From: Chamaecrista fasciculata
Taxonomy: Eukaryota > Streptophyta > Magnoliopsida > Fabales > Fabaceae
Direction of reading: 5' to 3'
Length of the DNA: 64,000 nt
Assembly (NCBI GenBank): GCA_003254925.1
Contig: QANZ01000084.1
Coordinates: 1-64,000 of the forward strand
Below are positions 35,191-45,336 of the stretch, piece by piece. Made by a program: the position numbers and the translations under genes. The first letter of the stretch is position 1; every line of letters starts with the position of its first letter. The notes beneath the pieces are model-generated. The model searched no databases. It worked only from the letters and a program-made list of their open reading frames with translations, and was not told the DNA's origin.

Positions 35191-38100
35191 ATGGCTCAAT
35201 CAGAAGAGAATGAGAAGCATCAAATTGAAAAGAGCATGAAGCAAAATAATCATAATAATGAAGATCAAGAAGATGAGGTTTGTGTGGAGAGGGTTTTTGA
35301 GAAACAACAAGTCCCATCATGGAGAAAACAGCTCACTGTGAGGGCATTTGTGGTGAGCTTTGTGCTAAGCATACTGTTCTGTTTCATAGTGATGAAATTG
35401 AACCTTACCACAGGGATCATACCTTCTTTAAATGTTTCTGCTGGGCTTCTGGGTTTCTTTTTTGTCAACACTTGGACTAAGTTCTTGGAAAAATCTGGCA
35501 TGTTGAAGCAGCCTTTTACAAGGCAGGAAAATACTGTCATACAGACCTGTGTTGTTGCCTCTTCTGGCATAGCCTTTAGTGGTAACTTTTCTCAATTCTG
35601 TACTTTTTGAATTAGAGAAAAATCTATTTTTTCGTCCTTCAATTTGTCTTAGAACTATGATTTAGTCCCTAGATGCTGGAAATATACTTTTTGGTCCTTA
35701 AGTTTTTTTGGCCAAAGTGCACTTTTTGTCCCATAACTTTTGCTCAGGTCTCAATTTGGTCCCCATGTTGTACTTTTGGTCTCATATCTTTGGGCCAGGT
35801 TGCAAAATTGATCTCATATCTTTGTAAAAGGTTCCACATTGTAGGACTAATGGTAGAAACTTTTTGTAAAGATATGAGACCAAATATGTATCAAAAAAAG
35901 ATATGGGACGATATCTGCACTTGGCCAAAAGATATGAGACCAAAAGTGTAACAAAAAGAATATATGAGACCAAATTGAGACCTGAGCAAATTTAAAAGAT
36001 ATAGGGCCAAAAATACACTTTGGCCTTTTTTTTACGTATATTGGCTATTTAGTCCCTACAAATAAGTTTTAGGCACTAAATAATTAAAGTTTGTAAAAAA
36101 ATCAAGGATCAGAAAGTGTATTTTCAATATCTAAGGACTTAAAAATATGTTTACTAATAAACATACAATTTAGTTTCTCGAGTTAACAACTCTAATTTAC
36201 ACACTTAAGTCTATGGAAGTCATGGAACTAAACACTTCAACCCTTTTGTCCCTAAAAGTTAGTCCCTAAAACTTGGGCTTACGAGACTAAAATGTATTGA
36301 CTCCACAAATTTTCGGGACTAAAGTATGTAAACTAGACTTTCAGTGATTAAATTGTCAACTCGTATATCATTTAGGGACTAACTTGTATGTTTACTCTTT
36401 TTTCTTGACTTATAGCTTCACTTGAAATTTTAATTCAGTAAACTAACATTTTGTCCCTAGATTATACAGGTGTTGTAATTTTAGTCTTTGATTTTTTGAA
36501 ATGCTTGATTTAGTCCCTAAAAATTCATGACTTATTGTGAATTAGTCCTTTCATGACCATTTTATCACTACCCAACTTAGTGTTTAGCGAGACTGAATTA
36601 TAACGAGTCATGAACTTTCAAGAGCTAAGTCAATCATTTAAGAAATTCAAGGACTAAACCGATAACACCTGTATAATTTAGGTACTAAATTGATAATTTT
36701 CTCTTTTTAAATTTGAGCTTTGGGAATTTGTGTCAACAGGAGGCTTTGGGAACTACCTTTTTGCAATGAGTGAACGTATAGCCAAGCAATCTTCTGATAC
36801 TGTTGCTCAAGCTGACTTTAAGAACCCATCCATAGGATGGATAACTGGATTCCTCTTTGTAGTTAGCTTTCTTGGCCTCTTCTCAGTTGTGCCTTTAAGA
36901 AAGGTCTCATTCATGCATGTTTTCTCTTTCTTTCTTTCTTTTTCTTTTTCTTGCACTATACATTCAAATTCAAATTCAGTTTAGTTCTTCAATCTGTTCA
37001 ATATGCTTAGTTTTGTACTTCTTGCAGATTATGATCATTGGGTTTAAATTGACATATCCTAGTGGCACTGCCACTGCTCATCTTATCAACAGCTTCCACA
37101 CTCCTCAAGGAGCCAAACTAGCAAAGTAAGGCAATGTAGTAGACTCTCTAATTATAGATTATTAGGTTTGGTCCTTGAAAGATGATAAATGCCTCGATTT
37201 AGTCCCTAAAAGATAAAATTATAAGATTTAGTCCTTGAAAGATGAAATTTCAATCAATTTGATCCTTAACCGTTTATTGTAATTTTAACAAAATTTAAAG
37301 CTATCTCGGACTTGTCCTTAAATTTTGGTTGGTATTCTTAACAAAAATGATCAAGTTGACTGTAATTGTATCTTCCAAGGACTAAAAATCGTATAAGTTC
37401 ATCTTTCAAAGACTAAACTGAGATATCTATCATCTTTTAGGGACCAAATCATCATTAATTTACTTTTAATTATTTCTTTTTTAATATTCCAGGAAGCAAG
37501 TGAAAGAGTTGGGAAAATTCTTCACTTTCAGTTTCTTATGGGGTTTCTTTCAGTGGTTCTATACTGCCTCTGATAATTGTGGATTTCAATCCTTCCCTTC
37601 ACTGGGGCTCAAAGCATACCAGAACATGTATGTTATTTCATCACAACATCTCCATTGTTAATGAAACTTTCCTTTAACCTGAGATAAAAGTTTGCATAAA
37701 TCTGATGGAAAAGAAGTTTGTATTGGTACCATCAATCTTCAACTATAATTAGTGCTTAATGCCTTAATCCAACCTTAATTTTGCAGGTTTTACTTTGATT
37801 TCTCTGCAACCTATATTGGAGTGGGAATGATTTGCCCATATATCATAAATATATCGCTTCTCCTCGGAGGAATTCTTTCTTGGGGACTAATGTGGCCTCT
37901 CATAGAAAGAAAAAAGGGTGACTGGTACCCCGCGAACCTCGACAATAACAGCCTTCATGGTCTCGATGGTTACAAGGTAAGCTTCGAGTTCTTGGGGACT
38001 AATGTGGCCTCTCATATAAATAGCTCTTGCAACTATGATTAGTTACTTGCAATCTAATCTGATGGACCTTGAATTCAGATATTTATAGCCATATCCATGA

Positions 38101-39661
38101 TCCTAGGAGATGGTTTGTATAACTTCTTCAAGGTTTTGAGTCACACCTTCTTGGGCATGTACCGGCATTTCCGGGACAAACAAAAGGAGAATGTTCTTCC
38201 TGTTGCAGATCAGAATTCTCCCCCAAGTCCTCAGCAATCCTTTGGTGTCCGGCGTCGCAACCAACTCTTTCTTAAAGATCAAATTCCCACATGGCTTGCA
38301 GTTGGAGGCTATGTTGCTATTGCTGCTGTCTCTATGGCCACTCTTCCACACATTTTTCACCAGTTGAAATGGTACTATATAATGGTTATCTACCTTCTAG
38401 CTCCTACCTTGGCATTCTGTAATGCTTATGGTTGTGGACTAACAGATTGGTCCCTTGCATCCACCTATGGGAAACTGGCCATCTTCACAATTGGAGCATG
38501 GTAAAAAATTCATCTTTTATGTGTGCTTGCTTCCATTAGTTGCATTTGGTATTTTAACTAAAACGGGTTGGAGACCAAATTTTGTTGGCCATTCTAGCAT
38601 GCCTTGTGTTATTGTGTTGTTAGGCAAATTTGTATAAGCCTTTGGCCCTACTTCCACTATTTATCAAAAGAACAAGTTCTTTGGTTGTCTCGTCGCATTT
38701 ATGTGATGAGTGACTATCAGAAGGTTGAATAATATCGAGATTTGTATAATAATAATTTTTCTTTACCAAGAATATCAATGAACTCGATTATTGAAATTGC
38801 TCAAGATACCCTTTTTTAGCTTCTAGAAAGAAAAAGAAAAGTTTCAAGAATCTCGAAAACTTTTCTTTTAATTGAATATTGTGTACTCATCATGTTTCTC
38901 AACACTTATGATATTTCAATTCTAAGTCTTTTTCCTGGTGTTCAAAATTCCTATGATATAATTCAGTGTTATCTTACAGGGCAGGTGCATCACATGGTGG
39001 GGTTCTTGCAGGCCTTGCAGCATGTGGAGTGATGATGAACATTGTGTCTACAGCCTCGGACCTCACGCAGGATTTCAAGACCGGCTACCTCACCTTGGCC
39101 TCACCACGGTCCATGTTTGTGAGCCAAATCATAGGCACAGCAATGGGATGTGTGATTTCTCCATGTGTGTTTTGGGTTTTCTACAAGGCATTTGATGACC
39201 TTGGCACACCAAGAAGTCCATACCCTGCCCCATATGCCACTTTATACAGAAACATGGCCAACATAGGAGTACAAGGCTTCTCATCTCTCCCAAAAAACTG
39301 TCTTTTTCTTTCTTATGCATTCTTTGGCTCTGCAATTCTGATAAACTTGATCAGAGACTTAATGGGTAAGAGAGGATGGTTCATACCACTCCCTATGGCA
39401 ATGGCTATACCTTTCTATTTAGGGTCATACTTTGCCATTGACATGTGTGTTGGAAGTGTGATTTTGTTCATTTGGGAAAAAATAAACAAAGCCAAGGCTG
39501 ATGCTTTTGGGCCTGCAGTGGCTTCTGGTTTGATTTGTGGGGATGGAATATGGACAATGCCTGCTTCAATACTTGCTCTTGCTGGGGTTAAGCCACCAAT
39601 TTGCATGAAATTCTTGTCAAGGGGTACAAATGAAAAGATTGATAAATTTCTGGGTTCATAA
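35191..39661 (+). CDS. YSL7: YSL7-like metal-nicotianamine transporter (OPT family)
   Basis: Exons: 35191-35581, 36740-36903, 37028-37125, 37493-37627, 37787-37976, 38079-38500 and 38980-39661. They join in frame to 693 aa, close to the roughly 690 aa of this family. Yellow stripe-like proteins move metal-nicotianamine or related chelates across the plasma membrane or endomembranes. Diagnostic stretches include [90 protein letters not shown] and [16 protein letters not shown], with many hydrophobic membrane segments. A short acidic N-terminus precedes the first segment. Similarity from memory is highest to the Arabidopsis YSL7/YSL8/YSL5 group; the exact orthologue is uncertain. Intron 1 (35582-36739) is packed with nested foldback MITEs and intron 3 holds another. 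All splice sites are intact and no stop interrupts the frame. Confidence 0.93.
35615..36168. mobile_element. Foldback MITE in YSL intron 1, host of a nested MITE
   Basis: GGAAATATACTTTTTGGTCC on the left pairs with AGAAAGTGTATTTTCAATAT on the right. The centre is occupied by the 35710-36025 element, showing two rounds of insertion. Confidence 0.55.
35710..36025. mobile_element. Foldback MITE nested in YSL intron 1
   Basis: GGCCAAAGTGCACTTTTTGT at the left pairs with AAAAATACACTTTGGCC at the right. Inner arms CTCAGGTCTCAATTTGGTCC and ACCAAATTGAGACCTGAG are perfect complements apart from ends. It is the same family as 3896-4320. Confidence 0.7.
36160..36405. mobile_element. Foldback MITE in YSL intron 1
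   Basis: AACATACAATTTAGTTTCTC at the left is mirrored by TTAGGGACTAACTTGTATG at the right, with GGGACTAAA words in both arms. Confidence 0.45.
36436..36706. mobile_element. Foldback MITE in YSL intron 1
   Basis: TCCCTAGATTATACAGGTGT pairs with ACACCTGTATAATTTAGG, continuing through TTTTTGAAATGCTTGATTTA and TAAGTCAATCATTTAAGAAA. It ends about 30 bp before the exon 2 acceptor at 36740. Confidence 0.6.
37157..37465. mobile_element. Foldback MITE in YSL intron 3
   Basis: TTTGGTCCTTGAAAGATGAT pairs with ATCATCTTTTAGGGACCAAA, with a further internal repeat GATTTAGTCC(T/C)TGAAAGAT. It fills almost the whole intron between exons 3 and 4. Confidence 0.6.
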
Positions 39662-41149
39662 GAAGAAAGAGATCTTGCTTGATTTTGGTTTTTTATCTTG
39701 AGTTCTGATAACTATCTATCAGTATATATGTATATATAGTTGAAATCAACAAGATGTAATTGTACATCAGATACATGATAAAGATAGGCTAGAATATACT
39801 TGCATGTTTAGATTGGATTGTGTGAAATGTTATTACTACTATAGATTGTGATTTCATATATTGTTTATGTGAACTCATGAGAAATTTCAAAGTGTATTGC
39901 ATGAGGATGCTGGGATTAGCTTTAACTAATATATATTTGAGGATACTCATGCTAGCATATAAATATTATTTTAAAAATTAGATTCATATAATAAATTATA
40001 AAATTATTTAAAAGATTATGTTCTTTTATTATTTCTATAATAATAAAATAGATTTAAAAGTAATGGAATGTTAATTAAATTTTGTGTTATTTTCCAATAA
40101 ATTTTCATTACTATTTAATTTAATTTATTATTATATAATATTTTTATATTATATGGTTTTGTGCGATAGATCATGCTAGCTTCCAGAAATCCACCTACAA
40201 GGTATACGATAATGGGTATAAGATCACATGGTATTAAACACACCCTTACACTATAATATCAAATACTACGACCAAATACTATAACATTTAAGATCATAAT
40301 GTACAAAAGTAACAACAAAATATAAACCCAATTAAATCTTGTTCTCTTGTTAAAAAAAATTTAAATATCGTTCTTTGTTTGATTTACATGTTTGATACAT
40401 TTTGTATCAATGTGAAGATATATTGCAATGTGAATTGTATATGAAATTATAAATATTTTTTAGTTTTATAATCATTAGTTTTGTTTACATGTTATATTTA
40501 TTTTACATTTAAAATAATAAATAGTTATTTTATTTATTTAATCAAGGTGCCCTTCCACTTAGAGCAATGGCCCGCTAAACCAGGAAACCCGGAAACCCGG
40601 CCCGAGGGTGTTTGGGCAGAGTCCGGATCTAGTGTTTCTAGACCCGGCCTAGCCTGTGGTACACTTATTATAAAAAAAATGTAAAATTTATACTATATAA
40701 ATTTGTATTTTCTACTACTATCTTTTTAATTATTGAAAATACATATGTATTATTATTTATAACAATTTTATATGAAAAAAATACATAAATATATACTTAA
40801 TCTTATTTAAATTAATATTTTTTTAACAAATAGTTCAAATTAAATGTCTTTATTAATAAAAACATCATTAAATTAATTATTTTATCAATATATACAAGTT
40901 AAAAAAAATATATAAATTAAATAAATAAGTCAAATAAAAAAATAAAATTTTGAAAAAAAAAAAGTTATGGCCCGGTCTAACCCAGTGACTCGAGTCCAAC
41001 CAAAACCCGGCCCAACTCGTGTACACCCCTACTTCCATTCGATTAATCTATAAATAAAACCTATCTCCCACACATTTTCTCTATACAAATATATAAGGTT
41101 ATATTATCTTAGCATAAGTTTTGAGTATATAGGTTAACTATTGAGCAAA
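39662..41149. other. 3' flank of YSL gene and AT-rich spacer with a TE remnant
   Basis: The first 200 bases likely contain the YSL 3' UTR. From about 40540 to 41030, GC-rich ends (AACCCGGCCCGAGGGTG, CCCGGCCTAGCC... and GGCCCGGTCTAACCC, GTGTACACCCCTAC) bracket an AT-rich core, resembling a degraded hAT-like element with GGGTGTACAC-type ends. No open reading frame of note. Confidence 0.4.
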
Positions 41150-41695
41150 TAAACAATTTGATCCTTAAAAAATTAACGAATTAATAACTAAATCTTTGAA
41201 AGATTGAAATATATAGTTTTGTCCCTGAAAAGATAAAAACAATATACTACTATACATACTAGTACTTTTTTATGGATTATATAGTAGGTTAGTCTATGGT
41301 GCAAAGTTTGTTTTACGGAGGATTCAATGGATCCTGAGCCAATAAGATTATGACACATGGTAGGGTTAGGTAATTTAATGCTGAAAAATAATAGAAAAAA
41401 TAATTTTTTTTTAACCAATCAAAACTGTGTATGGAGTCACATCACTAGTTACATACAATTAACCCTACCAAGTGTCATGATCTTATTGGCTCATGACCTA
41501 TTGCACTTATACCTTAAAACAAACTTTGTATCATAGTCTAACTCTTATATAGTATATCATTTAAATCTTTTAAAGAATAAAGAGTTAACTGTTTTGATCT
41601 TTTAGGGCTCAAATATATTTTAATATTTCAAAGATTGAGTTGTCAACTCGATAATCTTTAAAGGACCAAATTATTAGTTTACTCCTAATTATTTT
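41150..41695. mobile_element. Foldback MITE, about 545 bp
   Basis: Inner arms GTGCAAAGTTTGTTTTACGG and CCTTAAAACAAACTTTGTAT, then GAGCCAATAAGATTATGACA and TGTCATGATCTTATTGGCTC, pair over about 90 bp. Outer arms with GATCCTTAAAAAATTAACGA and AATCTTTAAAGGACC extend the structure. Confidence 0.6.
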
Positions 41696-41898
41696 CTCAA
41701 TTTGGTCCTTGGTCAACACACATGGATAAAGCTAAAAAGGACCTAATAATAATTAATTGCCTTCAATAGTCTTTATTTTCCTTCAATCTGCATTGTATTC
41801 CAACGGCAAGTAATTAATGAGCCTTCAATTGTTGGTTTGCCAACACATTTTCAATTATCATTAAAGTGTGTTTATATGAGTAATTATTTGACTTATAA

Positions 41899-42980
41899 TA
41901 TAAATATGAGCAAACCCCCTTTTTGGTCCCTCAATTGTTACTGAGTCGAGGAATCGGTCCCTCAATTGTGGGAAACTACAACTCAGTCCCTCAATTGTAC
42001 AATCCCGTTTACGTTTTGGTCCCTCACGTCTGGTCCGTTAGTGATAGAGGTGTTAAGTGATGACGTGTCACCGTTATCTGCTTAGGTGGCCGTTAAATGC
42101 TTAGTTGAGGGACCAAATCCTCGACTCAGTAACAATTGAGGGACCAAAAAGGGGGTTTGCTCAAATTAATATCCAACTCATTTCCACTTGACACCTCATT
42201 CAAACTACTCTCTTGCAATTTGGTCCCAAAACCCCTAAATCCCCTAAAACTTTTTTTAATCCTCTTCTTCATCTTTTTCATCTTCTTCATTCATTTTAGT
42301 CCCAAATCCTAAAAATAAAATTGTAAAGTATCCCAAAACCTTTCCAAACATTCCAATTTAGTCCTTAAATGTATTAAAAACCCTAAAACCCTAAACCCTA
42401 AAAAAAATCTACTTTGAGTTCATTCATTTTATCCCATTATTCTCAATTTATTAAATCATAATTAAAAAAAACATTTTAGTCCCTGAACCCTAATTTCTTC
42501 ATCTTCATCTTCATCCTCATTCCTCTCTCATCTTTCATTCCTCACCGCCGATCCTACTGCTTCAACCAAATCCTCAAACATCAAAATGGCTCGATTCTTC
42601 AAATCCTTAAACATTCTCTCGCTCGATTCTTCAATTTCTGGGTTTGATTTCAAGTTCACAACCATTTTGGGCGTCGCGAGATACATTCATTCATTTCTTA
42701 GGGTTCGAATTCGAATTGGGGGAGAAAGTTTGGGGTTTCTTTCGATTTTGAAGAAATTCCGAGAGAATGCCTGCGACTGATGATGAAAACTCGTCGTCGC
42801 CGTCGTCGTTTACCCATTTCGGCCGTTCGCTTTTGAGTCTCTGTCGCGACCATCAGGTTCACTCCATGGAAAGCTCAACGACGCCACATGTTCACTCTGT
42901 CGCGACTTGCTTTCTCTCTCATGAGTCTCTAAGCTTCTCGATTCCTTCCTTCGCTGCCACGAGAGCTTTTCGGCTGATGA

Positions 42981-43018
<38 letters not shown>

Positions 43019-44022
43019 ATGAACTGATGATGAACTGATTTTTTTTTTAATTTTTGGATGATGAACTGATGAATGATGATGATGATGATATGAACTGATG
43101 ATGAACTAATTTTTTTTAATCAAGAATTGATGAATTGATGAAACTTGTGTAATCTTTGGTGATTTCTGGTTGTGTAGTTTTAGGGTTTTGTGGTTTGGGG
43201 TTTGGAGTGGATGAGAAGATGAAGATGATGAAAGATGATGAAAGATGAAGAGGAAAGTAGGATTTAGGGACCAAATTGCAAGAGAGTAGTTTTTTTAGGG
43301 GTTTAGGATTTAGGGTTTAGGGGTTTAGGGTTTTAGATTTTAGGGTTTAGGGTTTTAGAGTTTAGGGTTTTAGGATTTTAGGGTTTTTAATACTTTTAAG
43401 GACTAAATTGGAATGTTTGGAAGAGTTTTGGGACACTTTACAATTTTAGGAATTTAGGGTTTTAGGGTTTAGGGTTTTAGGGTTTAGAGTTTAGGATTTT
43501 AGGGTTTAGGGTTTAGAGTTTGGGGCTTAAGTTTTAGGGTTTTTAATACATTTAAGGACTAAATTGGAATGTTTGGAAGGGTTTTGGGATACTTTACAAT
43601 TTTATTTTTAGCATTTGGGACTAAAATGAATGAAGAAGATGAAAAAGATGAATAAGAGGATTAAAAAAAAGTTTTAGGGGATTTAGGGGTTTTGGGACCA
43701 AATTGCAAGAGAGTAGTTTTAATGAGGTGTCAAGTGGAAATGAGTTGGATACTAATTTGAGCAAACCCCCTTTTTGGTCCCTCAATTGTTACTGAGTCGA
43801 GGATTTGGTCCCTCAACTAAGCATTTAACGGCCACCTAAGCAGATAACGGTGACACATCATCACTTAACACCTCTATCACTAACGGACCAGACGTGAGGG
43901 ACCAAAACGTAAACGAGATTGTACAATTGAGGGACTGAGTTGTAGTATTCCACAATTGAGGGACCGATTCCTCGACTCAGTAACAATTGAGGGACCAAAA
44001 AGGGGGTTTGCTCTATAAATAT
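41899..44022. mobile_element. 2.1-kb composite-like MULE foldback with perfect 9-bp TSD
   Basis: The element spans 41908-44013 between perfect TATAAATAT copies (41899-41907 and 44014-44022). Both ends read GAGCAAACCCCCTTTTTGGT outward-in. Each terminal 253-255 bp (41908-42160 and 43759-44013) is itself bounded by this sequence in inverted orientation, so four copies of the terminus are present. The inverted arms continue past these units (CAACTCATTTCCACTTGACA and its complement) for about 500 bp in all. The inside holds TTTAGGG runs in opposing orientation, a gene-like block (about 42480-43020) and a GAT microsatellite (42977-43018). The 9-bp duplication points to Mutator-type transposition; no transposase is encoded. 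Confidence 0.88.
42767..43027 (+). other. Open frame inside the MULE-like element, possibly captured host DNA
   Basis: An 86-codon frame opens with MPATDDENSSSPSSF, ends in an Asp run encoded by the GAT microsatellite, and begins with GTG? or ATG at 42767 (ATGCCTGCGACTGATG). Its GC content and codon pattern differ from the surrounding TTTAGGG repeats. No domain is recognised and there is no clear promoter, so it is reported only as a possible captured fragment. Confidence 0.3.
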
Positions 44023-44950
44023 TTATTTATTTTATTATTATATAATAATATCCAACAGATCAATTGGTGTCATAACATTTGACAATATTTTTAGCATGAA
44101 TGATGTGCTAAAAACTGAAATTCAGTTTCTTATTACTTATTAGTCTTGAAAAAGTAAAGTTTAGAATCTCTATATTCTTGCTTTCAGTTACTTAATCCTC
44201 TCACAATCTCTCAGCCGCTTTAATGACAATTAAGGGAAAATAGAAATACCTGTCATAAATTGAAGTCCAAAGTCTCAAATTGGTCCTTTATTTTTCATTT
44301 ATTTCAAATTGGTCCCTTGTCTTTTATTTATTTCATATTAGTCCTACACTTTCTATAAAAAAATAATAAACTAATAAGTTGATCTCAAATTTATTCCTAT
44401 AAAAAAATATATAATTTAATTTTCTAAATATATAATTTTAATTATTTTGTTACAATATTAACTTAAATATTAGTCATAATATTTATATGATTTCAATAAA
44501 AGTATAAATAAACAATGATTTAATCTCAAAATATAATATATTTAAAGTAAGATAAAATTATAAAATTTAATCTTAATAAATGTAATTATAATCAATTTAC
44601 TCCTTTTAATAAATTTTTCAACTGAAATTTAATGATAAATATGACAAAATTCTAAAATTTATTGACATTACATTTGACAATTGATGTTAGAAATAATATT
44701 TGTTTTTAAATTTCAATTAGTATCTTATTTTAATTGAATCTTTCGAAGATTAAATTTTATAATTTTATATATTAAAGACTAAATTGGGAAATTTATAATA
44801 TGTAGAAACTAAATATCAATTTATTTTTAATCATGATAATACATTCAAAAAATTTTATAATTTTTTTAAATCAAATGTTAAAATAAGAAACTCATAAATT
44901 AAATCAATTATTTTTTTAAAAAAAATCTTACATGAAATACTAAAAATTTG
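44023..44950. other. AT-rich spacer between the MULE element and PARC6
   Basis: Contains a degraded GGTCC-type foldback fragment (TTGGTCCTTTATTTTTCATT near 44280 and TTAAAGACTAAATTGGG near 44772). No gene is seen. Confidence 0.4.
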
Positions 44951-44993
44951 TCTAAAATAATGCCTTTTTTTTGGGCCTGAATCTAAAATAATG
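44951..44993. repeat. 19-nt oligo-T insertion between perfect 12-bp direct repeats
   Basis: TCTAAAATAATG at 44951-44962 and 44982-44993 flanks CCTTTTTTTTGGGCCTGAA. On the other strand the insert is TTCAGGCCC plus eight A and GG. Confidence 0.65.
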
Positions 44994-45164
44994 TATTTTT
45001 TTCTTGAGGAATTTTTGGGAATATTTTATATAGCAAACCGTATTTTAACTGCTAGAGAACCCACTCCTATAATTCTGGCTATTTTCTTTTTCTTCTTCAG
45101 CTTCTACACGATCACTTTCTTCCTTGTTTTTTCCGATTTTTCTCTCAATTTCTCGATCTTTTTT

Positions 45165-45336
45165 ATGGTCGCCGAATCGAAGTTCTTTCAACTTCACAAA
45201 TTTTCCCCAATGCAGCGTTTATGGAAACCCCAATTCAAGAAAATGCGACACTGAAGCTGGTCACTTCACTCACTTCAATTGCATCATTTTAGGGTTTTGT
45301 GTTTTTTCGGGGATGAGAGCTCATGGCTGTTGCTAA
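45165..45336 (+). promoter_or_regulatory. Upstream ATGs in the probable PARC6 leader
   Basis: An ATG at about 45165 opens a 29-codon frame (MVAESKFFQLHKF...) closing at 45254. A second ATG at 45313 opens MRAHGCC, which overlaps the PARC6 start at 45323 out of frame and stops at 45336. If the transcript starts far enough upstream, both could lower translation of PARC6. The transcription start is not known from sequence. Confidence 0.45.

Noticed and set aside
43026..43071. Another micro-insertion between GATGATGAACTGAT repeats
   Set aside because: It lies inside a GAT/GATGAA microsatellite where such direct repeats arise by slippage.
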